Source: Dryobates pubescens
Taxonomy: Eukaryota > Chordata > Aves > Piciformes > Picidae
Assembly (NCBI RefSeq): GCF_014839835.1
Contig: NC_071626.1
Location: 1-64,000, forward strand
Reading direction: 5' to 3'
DNA: 64,000 nucleotides
The stretch's first letter is position 1. The number at the start of each line of letters is the position of its first letter. Below are positions 1-12,439 of this stretch, in pieces. The notes under the pieces are model-generated. The model was not told the origin of the DNA. It saw only the letters and a program-made list of their open reading frames with translations, and searched no databases. The translations under genes were made by a program, and so were the position numbers.

Positions 1-1993
1 AAACACAAAACTCAAATTTCAGAAGCACTGGCAAAGTTTTACAGACAATAACAGCAGACAAGTGTATTTTGTGATCGAACTAAAATGTTCCGCAAAGAAT
101 TCCCACCCTGGATGTTTAGGAGGGTTGCAAATGGTGAAGAAAGTCCGCAATAGATTCTTAAGCCTAGAAACAAGACAGGGTGCTCTGGAAAGAGAAGTAG
201 CAGGTTCTCCATTTCCAAAACATGGTATGGAGCTTTGGAGAGTTTGGTTTGTTGGAGTCTGCTCTCTCACCTGCATTACCTGTCACATGGACTAACTGAA
301 AACTGGTATTTAGTGTCTCTGCTATTCACTCCTTTCACACCACCACTTCTAATTTTTTTTCCTTCTTAAAAGCAATATGGCACCAAGTAAGAGTAACAGA
401 ACAAAAATTCTTCTCTCCCTCAAAAGAGGGTCACTGGGAATGGAAATTCACCCTTAGAGCTGTGGTGTGTTCACCCTGAGCCCGCAGAAGCCATGCTGAG
501 ACAAAACAAGTTGTATTTAAAACTGACACACTAGGAGGTGCACGGTGCTTCATTCATTTTGCACTATTGCAAGTGACAATCAATTTTGACCAAGTGATGG
601 CTTATTTCAGAATGGGAGTTCAACTCATTTTGCTAGGTAAACAGACAAAACATTCAGCTGCGGATGGCCTTTGCAGAACTACAGTTTGCTGTGGCTGAAG
701 GCGCACTCTGTGTGTTTTCCCAGATGAAGAACGTGTAAACGTGCTAGACGAGAAGTGATGACACACATCAGTATTAGGTTCTTGCTGCCTTGACCAAGAA
801 GTCGTAGTCTGACCCAAAAAAAAGCCAAATGTGCTTTTGGCCCCTCTTTGCTGCAAGGCACGCTGCCTGTCCTATCTGTACACGGTGTGAGCGGTATGAT
901 CCAGGAAAGCCAATTCCCTCTGCTTCCCCAAGGACTACAGTGAGCAGCCTGTTTGTCTGAAGCTGTCGAGTACTGAAACTTTCTCTAATGCAAACGTTAT
1001 ACATATCTGAAACCGACCCAACAACCTTTCTGATGACTAGTACTGGAGATAGAAAAATTCAGAGAGCATTGATTGCAGGCATGCAGACTGCCAACTTTTG
1101 TCCTTCCTTCCTGCCTTTCTGCCTCCCTCCCTACAACTACCCCTCTGCTGCTGCTCTTTGGGTGCTTTGAAATTGCTAGGTCCCAGCCAAGAATTTTGGG
1201 CAGAATCAGGGAAGAAGTAGATGGGATTAATGTAGCTTCTTACTTATAGAGAAGTGAGCCTGATTTTCTCTGGTAAAAGCTAAGACAGAGTTACACTGTG
1301 CTACCTGTGTTCCAGAGAGCAATAAAGTGGGAGCAGCTCTTTCCATGTTTTGAAACTACTCTTAAGTATATATAAATCTAAGAGTTGTCTTCAGTTTAAA
1401 ACCCAAACAACTCCAAATACCGAACAAGTGCAGAAGCATTGCTTATGTGCCGTTTAAACAATCGGCTTTATACAGAACAGATTACACTGTGCCTAAGCAA
1501 CAGAAACCCTCAAGTTTTATGCCCTCTATGTACCCTTTCCCTTAAACAGCCCTGTTGCAAAATGAGTATCAAAAAACTCACTAAAAGAAAAAAAATGAAA
1601 CGTGGGCCATGCACAAAGCATACACATAAGTTACAGCTTATTAGCCAGGGGGGAAGACTTTAAATGTCACCTTTATATTACAGGTGCACTAAAATTTTGT
1701 ATGAGCAATAATTTATGGAAATAACAGGAAATCTTGTCTTTTGTCTGTAAAATTACCTCATGTAAAAATAACTTTGGTAAGTGCATTAATTCATTTCCAA
1801 CTGAATTTAGATCTATGGCAATTAATCTGTCACTGAAGTTTTTGTAGAAGACCAGTTTTATTTTACAGAGTATAAAAGCCACTAAACTGGAGCTTAAGAT
1901 GCATGAGCTTGCTGGTGCCCTATTCAGTAACAAGTGACCCCTGAAACTCCCTTTGTAAAGTGTGCAATTGAAGCTTGTTGACTTCCATAGCCT
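1..1993. other. Sequence downstream of FGFR1OP2
   Basis: It presumably includes the FGFR1OP2 3' untranslated region at its right end. I see no CR1 copy, RNA gene or conserved open frame; the open frames present are short and unrecognised. Confidence 0.5.
1857..1862 (-). terminator. FGFR1OP2: Possible polyadenylation signal for FGFR1OP2 (AATAAA on minus strand)
   Basis: TTTATT on the plus strand reads AATAAA on the minus strand, 132 bases past the FGFR1OP2 stop codon. The true 3' end could instead lie further left. Confidence 0.3.
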
Positions 1994-4900
1994 TCAGCTT
2001 TTCCTCAGGCTCAGATCACTGCTCGTTACTAACCCTGACAGAGATGTGCTCTCTGATGCATCTTCTTTCTTGAGGTTCAGGAATGATTCTCTAGTTATCT
2101 GAAGAATTTCTCTCAAGCCTTTGTTTTCCTGCTGTAACCAAAGAAAGAAAAAGGCATATAATAGAACTCCGGAAAGAAGTCAAGATGACTGCATTGACAA
2201 CCTCCTCTCTGCTCCAAAGAGATGGCTAAGGAATTCAGTCCCACACTGAATTGCTTTGACTGCGCTTCAAGAGCAATAGCGCTGTTTCTCCAATGCCAAG
2301 CAACTGAAAAAAAAAGAAAAAATCACCCTAAAGGCAAACCTGAAGTATAAAAATTAATAATGTTTAAGAGCCAAAGGTGTGGGTGTTATTATTTGCATCC
2401 TAGAGTCTTACTAGGACGAATTTGTGTCACTTCCTAGATTTTTGCTACACTCACAGAACCTTCAAAAAAGAGAAAGCTTAAGGCAGTATATAAATGCAAA
2501 TCCCCGATTTCCGGTGATCCAAGTCCTGAGAGTAAGCTACAGTGGGAAAAACAGTAGAGAGCTCCAAGGAGGAAAGTGTAAGAGAACAGCAGTGCGAGTG
2601 CCTTATACCGTAACTGAGCAGAGGCAGCTGCGGTAACATTTGCTCCCTTGCCGTTTGTGCCATTGCTGGGCTGACTGCGCGCTTACCTCCAGCTGCACGA
2701 TGCGCTCCCGCTCCTTGCAGCCATGCTTTTCGTCGATTTCAATGGCTTTTCTCATTACTGCTGCCATTTCTGTGATCTGGTCCACATGCACTTGCAGCTC
2801 CTAAGACATAAAAATGAAATGAGGGCAGCTTTAGATAATAGGCAGGCAATTAAGTTAATAGCTTTCACTTGAGAAAACAGCAATTACTGGTGACAGATGA
2901 ATTCCTTAGTTGTGATGGATTTGTTAGTCAATGAGAGAAGGATTTAGAAACTGCTTCAAGACTGTTCTGTCTTACTGCATGTGAAGGCTAATGATAAGAA
3001 TAAATAAAGAAATTCCAGAAATTGTAAATGGCAGGCGCTAAATCCTCTTCATCGTGCATTCCTGCGGGATCAGATTTAACCGAAACACTGAAGCCTTAAA
3101 CCAGTATTATTTCAACAGCAGATTATTTATTTGTCTATTTATTTTTACCTCAAACTTCTAATTCCTAAAAGTGTTCCTAAAGGAAGTTTCAAAGTCCATG
3201 TCAGGATGGCTATAACTTAATTCTCTCGTCTTGGTTGTCCCGAGGCTGTAAGACATGTTGTGCTACAAGCCAAGGTAAGCTCTTTTGAGAAGGATACAGC
3301 CCTGAGTTTATGCTAAAGATGCAGTTCTAATCCAACCAACTTTCTTTTACTAATCTGAGTAATGCCATTGATTCCAACAGCTCTAACTATGTACACGTGA
3401 TTTCGTAGAGGTAAGCAAGCATCGAATTCTTAAGTGGTATTTTCTCAGTATGCAGCCCCAAACTCTGCTGTGCCGGCTTAGTTTGTCAAGGTCAAAGGTT
3501 ATTAAACACTTCAAAGTAATGCTTAGCTACACAGTTACACTGCTCTCTGGTGACTGCGTTTCATTTAAAATGTAATCTAACAGTTGATCAGAAAGCTCCT
3601 GTTCAGGTCTGTTAGTGACCTAGAATGGAATTTCCCTGAAAATACATAAAAACTACTAAACTATGTATTAAAACTGAAAAAATACGTATTATTCTTACGA
3701 TGAAGCTGCCAATTACTCACATATACCTTGCTCACAACAGTTCACAAAAATGTTGCTTAATGGCACTTTGTTTTTCTAGTTTCCAAAACACTTCGAGCAT
3801 CTCAGGCTGCTCAGCAATCTCACCTGGTACAGAAAAAGAATCAAGGGCCAAAGCAGGAAAAGTGTATGTTCAGTTGTCCAGTATTTAAAATGGCTTTTAA
3901 AATATTCTTTTTAGTTTACAATATTAAAGGGACAAAACCATATTCGCATGTTGAATTTAAAAAGCTTACTCCTCCTACTTTCCCCAGCGAGCACAGGTTC
4001 ACTATTTCTTGGGGTCACTAGCGCAAGTTAAAGCCAGCTGAAACGTCTGAACATCACTAAGAGCTGTAGCATCTGAAATGTAATAGGGCAGTTGTCTTAA
4101 AGACTGCAGCAAAACAAAAGTAACCTACGTAGACAGACCAATGGAAATGCCACTTGTTGAAGGATTAAATAAATTAGAAGCTAGTAAGGTTGCCTTGCTT
4201 CACTGATCAAGCTTTCTGTTTCATGGACTGGATGATAAAAATTAGGACTCATTAGCACAGTGATATAGAAACTCAGACAAAGTAAGCTTTGAACTGATCT
4301 GCTACAAACTAACTTCACTGTTAACTAAAAACCACAAAGGCAAAATAAAAGTGAAGTTATTACCTCAGAATGTTGCTCTTTTAACTTCATGATGATACTT
4401 GGATCGTCCTTTTTGCTCGCCATAAGCAATCTAAACATCTGTTCTCTGTACTTGCTCATTATGAGTTCCAAAGCAGACTGATGCTCTTCAAGAGATGTTC
4501 TTAGTTCTAGCAACATAATTTCAAGCTCAGTTAACATAAAAGAACTGAAACAAAATGCAAAAGCTCTTCATTTTGTGAAAACCAAAATAAGCCCTTAATT
4601 GAACATCTCCTTCGCCTTGCACCATAAAATCTCCACAGGCTCTGCAAATGACTTCAGTGGTGACTGCCCTGGGAAAATTCTCATTCAGTGAGAAAGGGCT
4701 TTTGTTAACCTGACTTCCTGTTCAGTCCCTTTAGCCGATATCATTCGTTGTGAGCGTAGCTGAGGAGCTACACTACAAGCAACTCTGTACAAAAGCCAGA
4801 AAGAAGTTTACGGATCTGGTTTAATCTGCAGTAAATAGTGGTAATGTAAGAGTTAACACACTTGTGTTCAAAATACACTAAGTCAAAGGACAAATAACTC

Positions 4901-7466
4901 AAGGTAAAACACAAATCAATCAAGATCATGGAATCCTTTGCCGAATACAAGCGTTAGAATAGCTAAGACGTTCCAGGAGGAGCAGTGTATTCTTGGTGTA
5001 CAGAATTCCAGAAGGAATTCTATCCCTGCACTTGTATTACAACCTGTCCTGACTGTTCCTAAATGAGTTATTTTTAGCAGTGGGAAAACACATTTCCAAA
5101 TAAGATACATACATTGCAGAATGAAGTTCTATTTGTCTCCTCACCTGTGCTGATGAGGACTATGAAAGCAATTTTCGGCAACTCCATTTCTGTTAGTCCC
5201 GGTGGCTGGACACTAGGGCTCTTTATTAGACTGCATTATGATCAGTTAAACTAACAAATCCAGGTAAGAAGAAAAATATTTCTTCTACGGCAATTTTTGG
5301 AGACTAGATCAACGGTACAAATCTCACCGATTCCAGCAGTGCACACAGGAACTTTCCCAGGACAGAATGATCATGTTTTACCTTTATTTTCCTGTTGCAA
5401 TTCTCTAATCTGTCTGTTTTCTTGTTGGATACCCATCACTAAAGTAGACCGAGGGCGATGTCTCGCTACTTCATTGAGCTCCTGAATTTCTTCTTGGTAC
5501 TACGGAAAAGCACAGAACCGCAACACTAGTTGAGTAACTGGAAGCAAGCATTACTCAGCAAGTAGAATACATAGAATAAACCAGGTTGGAAGAGACCTTC
5601 AAGATCATCGCGTCCAACCCATCAACCAATCCAACACCGCCCAAGCAACTAACCCACGGCACCAAGCACCCCGTCAAGTCTTCTCCTGAACACCTCCAGG
5701 GATGGCGACCCCACCACCTCCCCAGGCAGCCCATTCCAATGTGCAATCACTCTTTCTGTATAGAACTTTTTTCTAACATCCAGCCTGAACCTCCCCTGGC
5801 GCAGCCTGAGACTGTGTCCTCTTGTTCTGGTACTGCTTGCCTGGGAGAAGAGACCAACATCCATCTGTCCACAACCTCCCTTCAGGTAGTTGTAGAGAGT
5901 AATAAGGTCACCCCTGAGTCTCCTCTTCTCCAGGCTAAGCAACCCCAGCTCCCTCAGCCTCTCCTCGTAGGGCTTATGTTCCAAACCCCTCACCAACTTT
6001 GTTGCTCTTCTCTGGACTCGTTCCAGCAAGTCAACCTCCTTCCTAAACTGAGGAGCCCAGAACTGGACACAGTACTCGAGGTACGGCCTAACCAGTGCAG
6101 TGTACAGGGGCAGAATGACCTCCCTGCTCCTGCTGGCCACACTGTTCCTGATGCAGGCCAGGATGCCCTTGGCCCTCTTAGCTGCCTGGGCACACTGCAG
6201 GCTCATGTTCATTCTACCGTCGACCAGCACCCCCAGGTCCCTCTCAGCCTGACTGTAACCAAGTAACCAAGTAACCAAGGACCAGATCTACAGACAGTCC
6301 AAGTCTGTAACCAACAAGCTAATGCTTGTTTTCAAATAATAGTAGGAAAGAAACAAAACCGCTGCTAAAGTTGTTGCTAACACGCTTCCCTTCGGAGAGA
6401 CAAAAGCATCACGTTTGTTTCAAAAACATTCATGCCTCAGATGTGTGTAGTGGGCATTATCTAATCTTCAATTAATGAAAGCCAAATTCACATCAAGTAA
6501 TTTAAAGCTGATACATGTGGTAAAGACAAACCACGAGGCGTTAACCTCTAGATATTAACAGTGGCTTCCCAATACCTTAAGCCACAAGGCTGTAGGGGTG
6601 TCACACGGACCTGAACGAATGGATCCTGACTCTCAACAAATGCTCTTGACTTGGGAGTTCTGAAGCCCCTGCGTAACTAATTTTACAGGGCTGAAGCACA
6701 CGTGGGCGTTTATTATTTTACAGGTCCGTTAACATGTCCTATGTTCAATTAAAATGACAGGATGAACTCTCACATGGAAAGTCAGTAGTCAGCTTTACAT
6801 TTCTTCAGAACTTCTCTAATTAGAAGTCACACACAACATGCCTTGAATAAAGCTTAATGTCAGAATGGAAATAATCACAAAGTCGTCTGAGAGCCTCCTT
6901 TGACAGAAAAGGAGATAGTGAAAGATAAAGTATTCTGAACAGAAGAAGGAATGGCAGGGCCTCTGCGTGATTAAACGTGAATGTTGAAATTAACAATACA
7001 AGGAGCATTTCACAGAAGAGCAAAAGATGACACCACACAGCAGCTGGCAAGACAAATACCCCGTTTTCCACCAGGGTTCTTCAAATAAATGCCAGTTCTC
7101 AATGTTTTGCTACAGTAACAGAGAAAACATCTTCACAGGATCAAACCAAATACATTAACAACCTATTCGGAGATCATTACAACGCCTAGAATGAAAACAC
7201 TTAGCATGGTAATAAAGTATTAACTGAGTAACACAGCAATTCTACATCGTACAGGAGCACGCAAAAACTGTTGTAAATTACATGTTTCTGAGCTGTTCTT
7301 TTAATGAAGCACACAAAGCTGGAAAACAAACCTGTTTCATGGCTTCAACCCGCTTGTTAAGAGCTGTGGTCTGTTCGATAAGCGCTTCCGCCGCGTTGTC
7401 GTGTTCCCTTAGCCGCTCCACCAGCGCTTTCGCGTCTGCCAAGGCCTTTTCAATTGTGCAACTCAT
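1994..7466 (-). CDS. FGFR1OP2: FGFR1OP2, SIKE-family coiled-coil STRIPAK component, 215-residue form
   Basis: Five coding exons read right to left: 7332-7466 (residues 1-45, starts [13 protein letters not shown]), 5382-5499 (46-84), 4364-4506 (85-132), 2687-2800 (133-170) and 1994-2131 (171-215, ends SDLSLRKS then TGA). Every junction has GT donor/AG acceptor dinucleotides and all phases agree. The start is the first ATG after an acceptor ending at 7469, the usual position after a non-coding exon 1. The product is almost all heptad-rich coiled coil. The family (FGFR1OP2/SIKE1) binds striatins in the STRIPAK phosphatase-kinase scaffold and affects cytoskeleton and wound repair; this is family knowledge. 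The product closely matches the human protein as I remember it, minus one 38-residue segment (I-D-M-V to N-Q-N) normally between exons 4364-4506 and 2687-2800. Splicing without it stays in frame. The gene diverges from INTS13 across one CpG island. Confidence 0.95.
5565..6262 (-). mobile_element. CR1 LINE, 5'-truncated
   Basis: The plus strand opens with CATAGAAT (the inverted CR1 3' octamer) and AGGTTGGAAGAGACCTTCA, then about 650 bases antisense to the C-terminal part of the CR1 reverse transcriptase ORF ([38 protein letters not shown]). It lies in a FGFR1OP2 intron in the same orientation as the gene. The coding frame is open, so it is fairly young. Confidence 0.92.
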
Positions 7467-7959
7467 TTCTGAAGAGGAGACATTTATTATTATTTTTCAG
7501 TCTAAAGCAGCTGAATACAACCTTTCTCTCAGAAACATCCAGGCATTTTGTTGTCTTTCAAGAGCAGAAAAAAATATATCCGTATTTTAAGAGCATCTTC
7601 AGGTCTGCACTTCCTTTCCTTATAACTGCTGTTGAGACCACATATCAGAGCAAGGAAATGAAAGCAGACTGTGCTGTAAGGAGAGTACCTATAGACTAGT
7701 GCAAAAGAAGGACTATGGAGCGCATGGGAATCAAGCAGTGCATGTCCTTCTGTAAGCAGCAGAGGGGAAAAAAAAGACCACAAAATAACATTGCATTAAC
7801 CGTTTCATTTTTCGATATTACCTTTTTTTTTTTTTTTTTTTTTTGTAATGTGCCCTCCTACAAACCAGACATACTTCAAAATATTTGAGAAGTATATATC
7901 TAGCATAAAAAACAATGCCACAGGACTACAGTGGACTCAAAGATTTTGAGACACTTTGT

Positions 7960-8046
7960 GCCGTGGTTTAGTTGATCAGATGGTGTTGGGTGATAGGTTG
8001 GACTTGATCTCAAAGGTCTTTTCCAACCTGGTCTAGTCTATTCTGA
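7960..8046 (+). mobile_element. CR1 3' tail fragment
   Basis: It contains the CR1 3'-end consensus (GGTTGGACTTGATCTCAAAGG, TCTTTTCCAACCTGGTC) with no coding part left, in the FGFR1OP2 intron before the first coding exon. Confidence 0.8.
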
Positions 8047-9149
8047 CATGAAATATTCTGAGTAAGATAGTAGAGAAGGAAAAACTCTTGCTGATGGAGT
8101 AGAGAAAATTCCTCAGGGAAAATTCCTAAAACTAAAGCCTCGTGTTTCACGTTATGCCTATAAATGAACACAAAACAGCACTGCATGCAATGCAATGCTG
8201 TAATCTTCAGCAGGACAGAGAAAGGCAGCAACATGGAGGAAAAAAAGAACAGACTGCAAAGTTAAAACAGCAGCAATTACTACCTATTGCTAGAATTGCT
8301 GAACTTGCAAAATGCTTGTATGTACCAGCATTTCCAAAACACTGGCCTTTACACTGAATATCTTCATACTTGTGTTTGACAGAGTTTCGATATCTAGATT
8401 TTTCAGTCCCAGGTTTTTATTTTCTTTCAACAAACTTTCCATTTTTTCTACTGAAATCTACTAAAATCCTTTGAACAGTTCTTCAGCAATCAAACAGCAG
8501 CAATAGAGGTTCATGAGAATGACGGGCCTTATTGATAGAAGGCTTCATATTTGTTTCGGGAAACTTTCTAAGATACTAAAAGAATCAACTAAATCCATTT
8601 TGTAGCCAAATAATATTCTCTGTAAGCATCAAAGGTCTGTGAGCCTTTCCTGAGCTACGGGGGAAAACCCCCATTTGTTTCTATTTGATGTTCTGACTTT
8701 TCCAGGCACCTTTACAAATCATAGTCTAGAATCTTTCAGAAAAATGAAAAGAAACCCTCATATTTCCCTCAACTCACCTTTTCCCACTGTCCTCGGTAGA
8801 AGCACAAGTAAGGATATTTCAAACACCAGAAATTCCACCATCCCCCTCAAAAGATTTACAAACGTAGCCGGAGTATCTCGCTCTCGTGCATTAAGGTACA
8901 GGAACACTAAGCAAGAGAGTTTGTGGTGTTCTCTCCAAAGAGCTCTTGTGCACCCAGAACATCATTCTGGATCTAGCCCTCTCCACAGGCTTTCCATTTG
9001 GCAATTTCATTAGCTGCTCCCTCTGCTCTGAGAAAACCAAAACTTTTGTCTCATCCCAAAACAGATCTAAATCTGTGAGTTGAATGGGATAGTAAGGGGG
9101 GGAAGCCAAGTGAATCAAATATATTTGATTTAAAAGAATTCTTATAGAA

Positions 9150-9312
9150 TGTAAAAATAGCCCTGCACCAGGTTGCCCAGAGTTGTGGGAAGCATTCCAA
9201 ACCCATATGGATGCGTTCCTCTGGAATTTACTCTAGGTGATCCTGCTCTAGCAACAGGGTTTGACTGGATGATCTTCCAGGGTCCCTTCCAATCCCTGCC
9301 ATTCTGTGATTT
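9150..9312 (+). mobile_element. CR1 3' fragment
   Basis: A diverged CR1 tail ends GATGATCTTCCAGGGTCCC and CCATTCTGTGAT. It lies in FGFR1OP2 intron 1, followed by an A/T-rich run. Confidence 0.75.
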
Positions 9313-10282
9313 TTTGTTTTGGTAACTTTTTTTTTTTTTTTTTTTCCAATGAGAATGAAGACTGCAGTAGGTAAGCTTCATGATTCCTGAACTCCAGCCT
9401 ATAAGAGCTGCCCAGCTGCAAATCTATTTGTTAGTCTGCAATATTAACAACAGGGTCATCGGGCAGCAAGAGCAACAACTCCACCAACAATGCAACGTTA
9501 CTGCGACGTATTCGTTTCCTGTCACTTCCTGCTATTTACTAATTGCTCTCATTATCAAATTTAGGGGTCCTTGAAAATAAACAAACAGGCACACACAAAA
9601 AAGATTTTTCCCCAATTACAGCCTTCCTCTAGTTTCCTCTCTCTCTCTTACATCCCTACTGAGAACCACATTTCTGTGTAATTCAGTGCTTCGGTTTTTT
9701 CCTCTCCATAGTTAACTCCTTTGCGAGGAGAGGAAGGTAGCAGGGAACGGCGGAAGCTCCCCCGAGTGAGAGCTGCCTCCTCACCCCCGCCACCGCGACA
9801 ACGGATGCTGGGGCACGCCAATCAGAACTGTCGCGACACCGACACCTGCCGTAACCCAGCAGGCACCTGTGGGCAGGACTTGCCCTGGCTCACGCCAGCC
9901 AGGAGCACTTTGTGGAAGCATGGGGGCCGGACGATTCCTCTTCCCTCGCACCCCCTCGTCACGACCCAGGGGTTCCCCGCGCGTCCGTTGGGCGCCCGGC
10001 GGCGACAACACCCACACGTCCTCCGCCTCCCCCCCGCGTCGACCGCAAACACCCCTTTATCCCCTCACCCCACTCACTCATATCCGGCGGCTCCGGCAGC
10101 GCCGGGGTTGGAGGGGGGTAAAGCCCCGACCAGCCTGCCCCACTGGCAAACGGCGGCGGCCCGGAAAACGGAAGCGGAGAAGGAACGGGGCAGGTGTGTC
10201 CCCGCCAGCCGACAAGACAGGGCAGCTGTGAAGCGACGGCGCCTGCGTTACCTACCAGCGGCACCGGGCGAACGCCCGCTGC

Positions 10283-10292
10283 TCTCGCGAGA
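10283..10292. promoter_or_regulatory. TCTCGCGAGA palindrome, copy 1 (perfect)
   Basis: The ten bases are the exact self-complementary TCTCGCGAGA element. This element is known from many bidirectional and ubiquitously active CpG-island promoters. It is the first of four copies in 214 bases. Confidence 0.8.
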
Positions 10293-10328
10293 AGACACTT
10301 TTACCACCCCCACCCGGCCTCTCCCGGC

Positions 10329-10338
10329 TCTCGCGATA
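10329..10338. promoter_or_regulatory. TCTCGCGATA, copy 2 of the palindromic element
   Basis: One mismatch from TCTCGCGAGA. It starts 46 bases after copy 1. A short stretch after the core (AGGACAC) resembles the AAGACAC after copy 1, so the copies may derive from a local tandem duplication. Confidence 0.7.
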
Positions 10339-10372
10339 GGACACCGTGCACGCGACCTCCGCTGCTCCTACC

Positions 10373-10382
10373 TATCGCGAGA
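10373..10382. promoter_or_regulatory. TATCGCGAGA, copy 3 of the palindromic element
   Basis: One mismatch from TCTCGCGAGA. It starts 44 bases after copy 2, so copies 1-3 are nearly evenly spaced. Confidence 0.7.
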
Positions 10383-10486
10383 AAGGTGTCTCCACTGCTC
10401 ACTGCTTCTCGCTTCCCTACTGGTCATCTTCCCTGTAAAGCACCGCCCCTTCCGCTTACCCCCTGCATGTTAGCGGGCTCTCGTCT

Positions 10487-10496
10487 TCTCGCGAGG
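10487..10496. promoter_or_regulatory. TCTCGCGAGG, copy 4 of the palindromic element
   Basis: One mismatch from TCTCGCGAGA. It lies 114 bases after copy 3, on the INTS13 side of the cluster, close to where INTS13 transcription probably begins. Confidence 0.7.
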
Positions 10497-10499
10497 CTT

Positions 10500-11061
10500 G
10501 TTGGCCTCAGGGTCCTGCTCTACGGCTCGGGGAAGTGTGGCGACACCACGGGAACGTTTCGCTGTGGGGGGGGGAGGGCCGGCCCGCGCTCAGGCGGAGG
10601 GCCGAGCGGTGAGTTCGGGACGCGGGCATGGGGGGGAAGTGATCCCAGCCATCCGCTGGGGTTCCGGGGGCTGTCGCGGCCGGGTGCTTTAAGGGGGAGG
10701 AGGGGAGAGGCGCTCCCCCCGCCAGCGCTGGGGGAGCCGTTGTGCCAGCGGCGTAAGTGGCCGGGCGGGGGTCTCGGGGCCTTAGGGGTGGGCGGAGCGG
10801 GGGGGGCTTCGGCCGCTTCTCCCACCCCCGCGGGCGCCGGGCGCGAAGGCAGGAGCTGGGTCCCGAGCTCGCTGCGGAGCCAGCGGCAGAGGAGGCGAGT
10901 GGAGGGACATGGAGGTCGCCCGGCCGAAGGCGCCCGCGCCTGACCCTGTCTAGGGTGACCCGCGGGCTTCAGCTGTCTTCCTCGGAGCGAGGCCGCGGCC
11001 GGGCCCGGGCCCGGCGCGGAGCAGGATCGGGACTTCTGCATCAGAGGAGGAGCCGGCCAAG
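10500..11061 (+). other. INTS13: Probable 5' untranslated exon(s) of INTS13
   Basis: The first coding exon of INTS13 starts at an acceptor (AG at 12431-12432) seven bases before the ATG, so at least one upstream untranslated exon is needed. Two good donors lie in the CpG island: GTGAGT at 10609 and, stronger, CAAG followed by GTAAGA at 11062. I cannot tell which is used, or whether both are. The start is approximate. Confidence 0.5.
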
Positions 11062-11448
11062 GTAAGAAATGGCTCCCTTTCTTTGCTTTTGGGAGGGCGG
11101 AAACCGACGTCTTCTTCTCCAGACCCTCCGGTCTGCGCCTGTGTGTTGCTCTTGCCTGTCCTCTTTCCCTGCCTTCCAGGAGCCAGCGCGGCTTCCCTGG
11201 CCCTCAGGCTCTCCGCCAGACCAACGGTAGGATGCAGGTTCTTGGACTTGGCCAGCCTGGGCTGCGGCCAGACTTAGCATCTTCCGAAAGGGTGTAGCGT
11301 GCCGCTGCAACTGCGATTAAGGGCAGGTGCAAAACCTGCATCGCCAGCAAGGTGCTGCCTGCAGTCTGATTCGTGTATATCCTCGTTATTTTAACGTTAT
11401 AGTGTTTTTACTGAGGTCCTGTATGGTTTTGGTGTATTCTGTAATTCA

Positions 11449-11517
11449 ACAGCGTAGGGGTAGGACGAGATGGTCTTTGGAACTCCCTTCCAACCCCTAC
11501 TATTCTGTGATTCTGGC
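11449..11517 (+). mobile_element. CR1 3' tail fragment
   Basis: A short CR1 end (GATGGTCTTTGGAACTCCC, ATTCTGTGATTCTG) lies in INTS13 intron 1, only about 0.4 kb from the CpG island. Confidence 0.7.
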
Positions 11518-12439
11518 TTTTTTTTGTGGACAAAATAGATTTTCTATACTGGAAACGTTATGGACACGCCTGGAAGTTAAATCCTTTTGGTGAGCATTTG
11601 GTCTAAGCTTAACTGCTGAAGTAGCATTAGTCTAAGATCAATTGTTATGTGTAGTTCGGGGCTTGAGGTTATGACGTCGGCCCTAACGCAAGGTTGCGAT
11701 GCTATGGCTGCTTCAAAAGTATTTCTTTCAGTGATGCTATAGGAGAGGAAAGCCCAGTCTGCTGGTGTGGAACAGGAGAACGAACTTCACATCGTTGTGG
11801 AGTTCTCAGGCTTTGTAGTAGGGAAGTATACGAGGAGTGCTGATTTGAGCTTTCTTGGAGTGTTGGTCGGTGAAAGATGCCAATATTAATTTAACATTAG
11901 AAGGGGGTACCTAGCAAAGTGAAGGCTGAAAACCTCTAAAGTTTCGTATTTGTTGTGCTTCAGGGTGTCTATTGCCTAATCATAAATAACTTTTTCCTGT
12001 GCTGTTTATTTTAGGAAATAAGCTTTATAGAGGAAGCAGTTTCTGTGTTTTTCCTTAAAAAATTCTTTTGATTAGAAAAACGGGGTGGGTAATACTGTGC
12101 ATTGTTATACTTGCACATTTCCTAAGTGAAAATAGTTTCTTCTGATTAGAAATCTAGTATACCAGCTGTGTGAGCTACTAGGAGTTCTAGAAGGTGGTTG
12201 TCTCCACATAAATAGATTAAAATGGAAGTTTTTGTAGGCTTTTTTTAAAAGCTTAGTAGTTTTGTAGGAGCTATATAATTTGTAAAGTAAGTACTGTATG
12301 AGGTAATCTCTTTAAAGCTGGCATATTTCAGTAAGATAATTTTATTGTATAAGAAGTTTTGTGTGTTGTTTTTTTTTTTTTTTGTCTTGTACAATTTCTC
12401 TTTTTTTTTTTTTAAATATCTGTTTCTTTTAGGAAGAAA

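Larger units (their letters stand above)
10251..10345 (-). other. FGFR1OP2: Probable non-coding exon 1 of FGFR1OP2
   Basis: The first coding exon opens with an acceptor two bases before the ATG, so an upstream untranslated exon must exist. On the minus strand a donor-like GTAACG begins at 10251 (an alternative GTAGGT lies four bases upstream). It sits just inside the cluster of TCTCGCGAGA-type elements where a start site would be expected. The exon limits are inferred from this placement only; the transcription start is not visible in sequence. Confidence 0.4.
9720..11061. promoter_or_regulatory. CpG island, divergent promoter of FGFR1OP2 and INTS13
   Basis: The base composition changes sharply from AT-rich flanks to a GC- and CpG-dense block of about 1.3 kb between two genes transcribed away from each other. 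No TATA box is evident, as is usual for housekeeping CpG-island promoters. It contains four near-identical TCTCGCGAGA-type palindromes at 10283-10496 and G-rich runs on the INTS13 side. Long open frames here are by-products of GC-rich, stop-poor sequence. Confidence 0.88.

Noticed and set aside
5586-6266. 226-codon open frame on the plus strand
   Set aside because: It is the antisense of a CR1 reverse transcriptase segment; the minus strand carries the real CR1 coding frame.
9721-10473. 250-codon open frame in the CpG island (and others to 11065)
   Set aside because: GC-rich sequence has few stops by chance; composition is Pro/Arg/Gly-rich with no domain, and the region is explained as a shared promoter.
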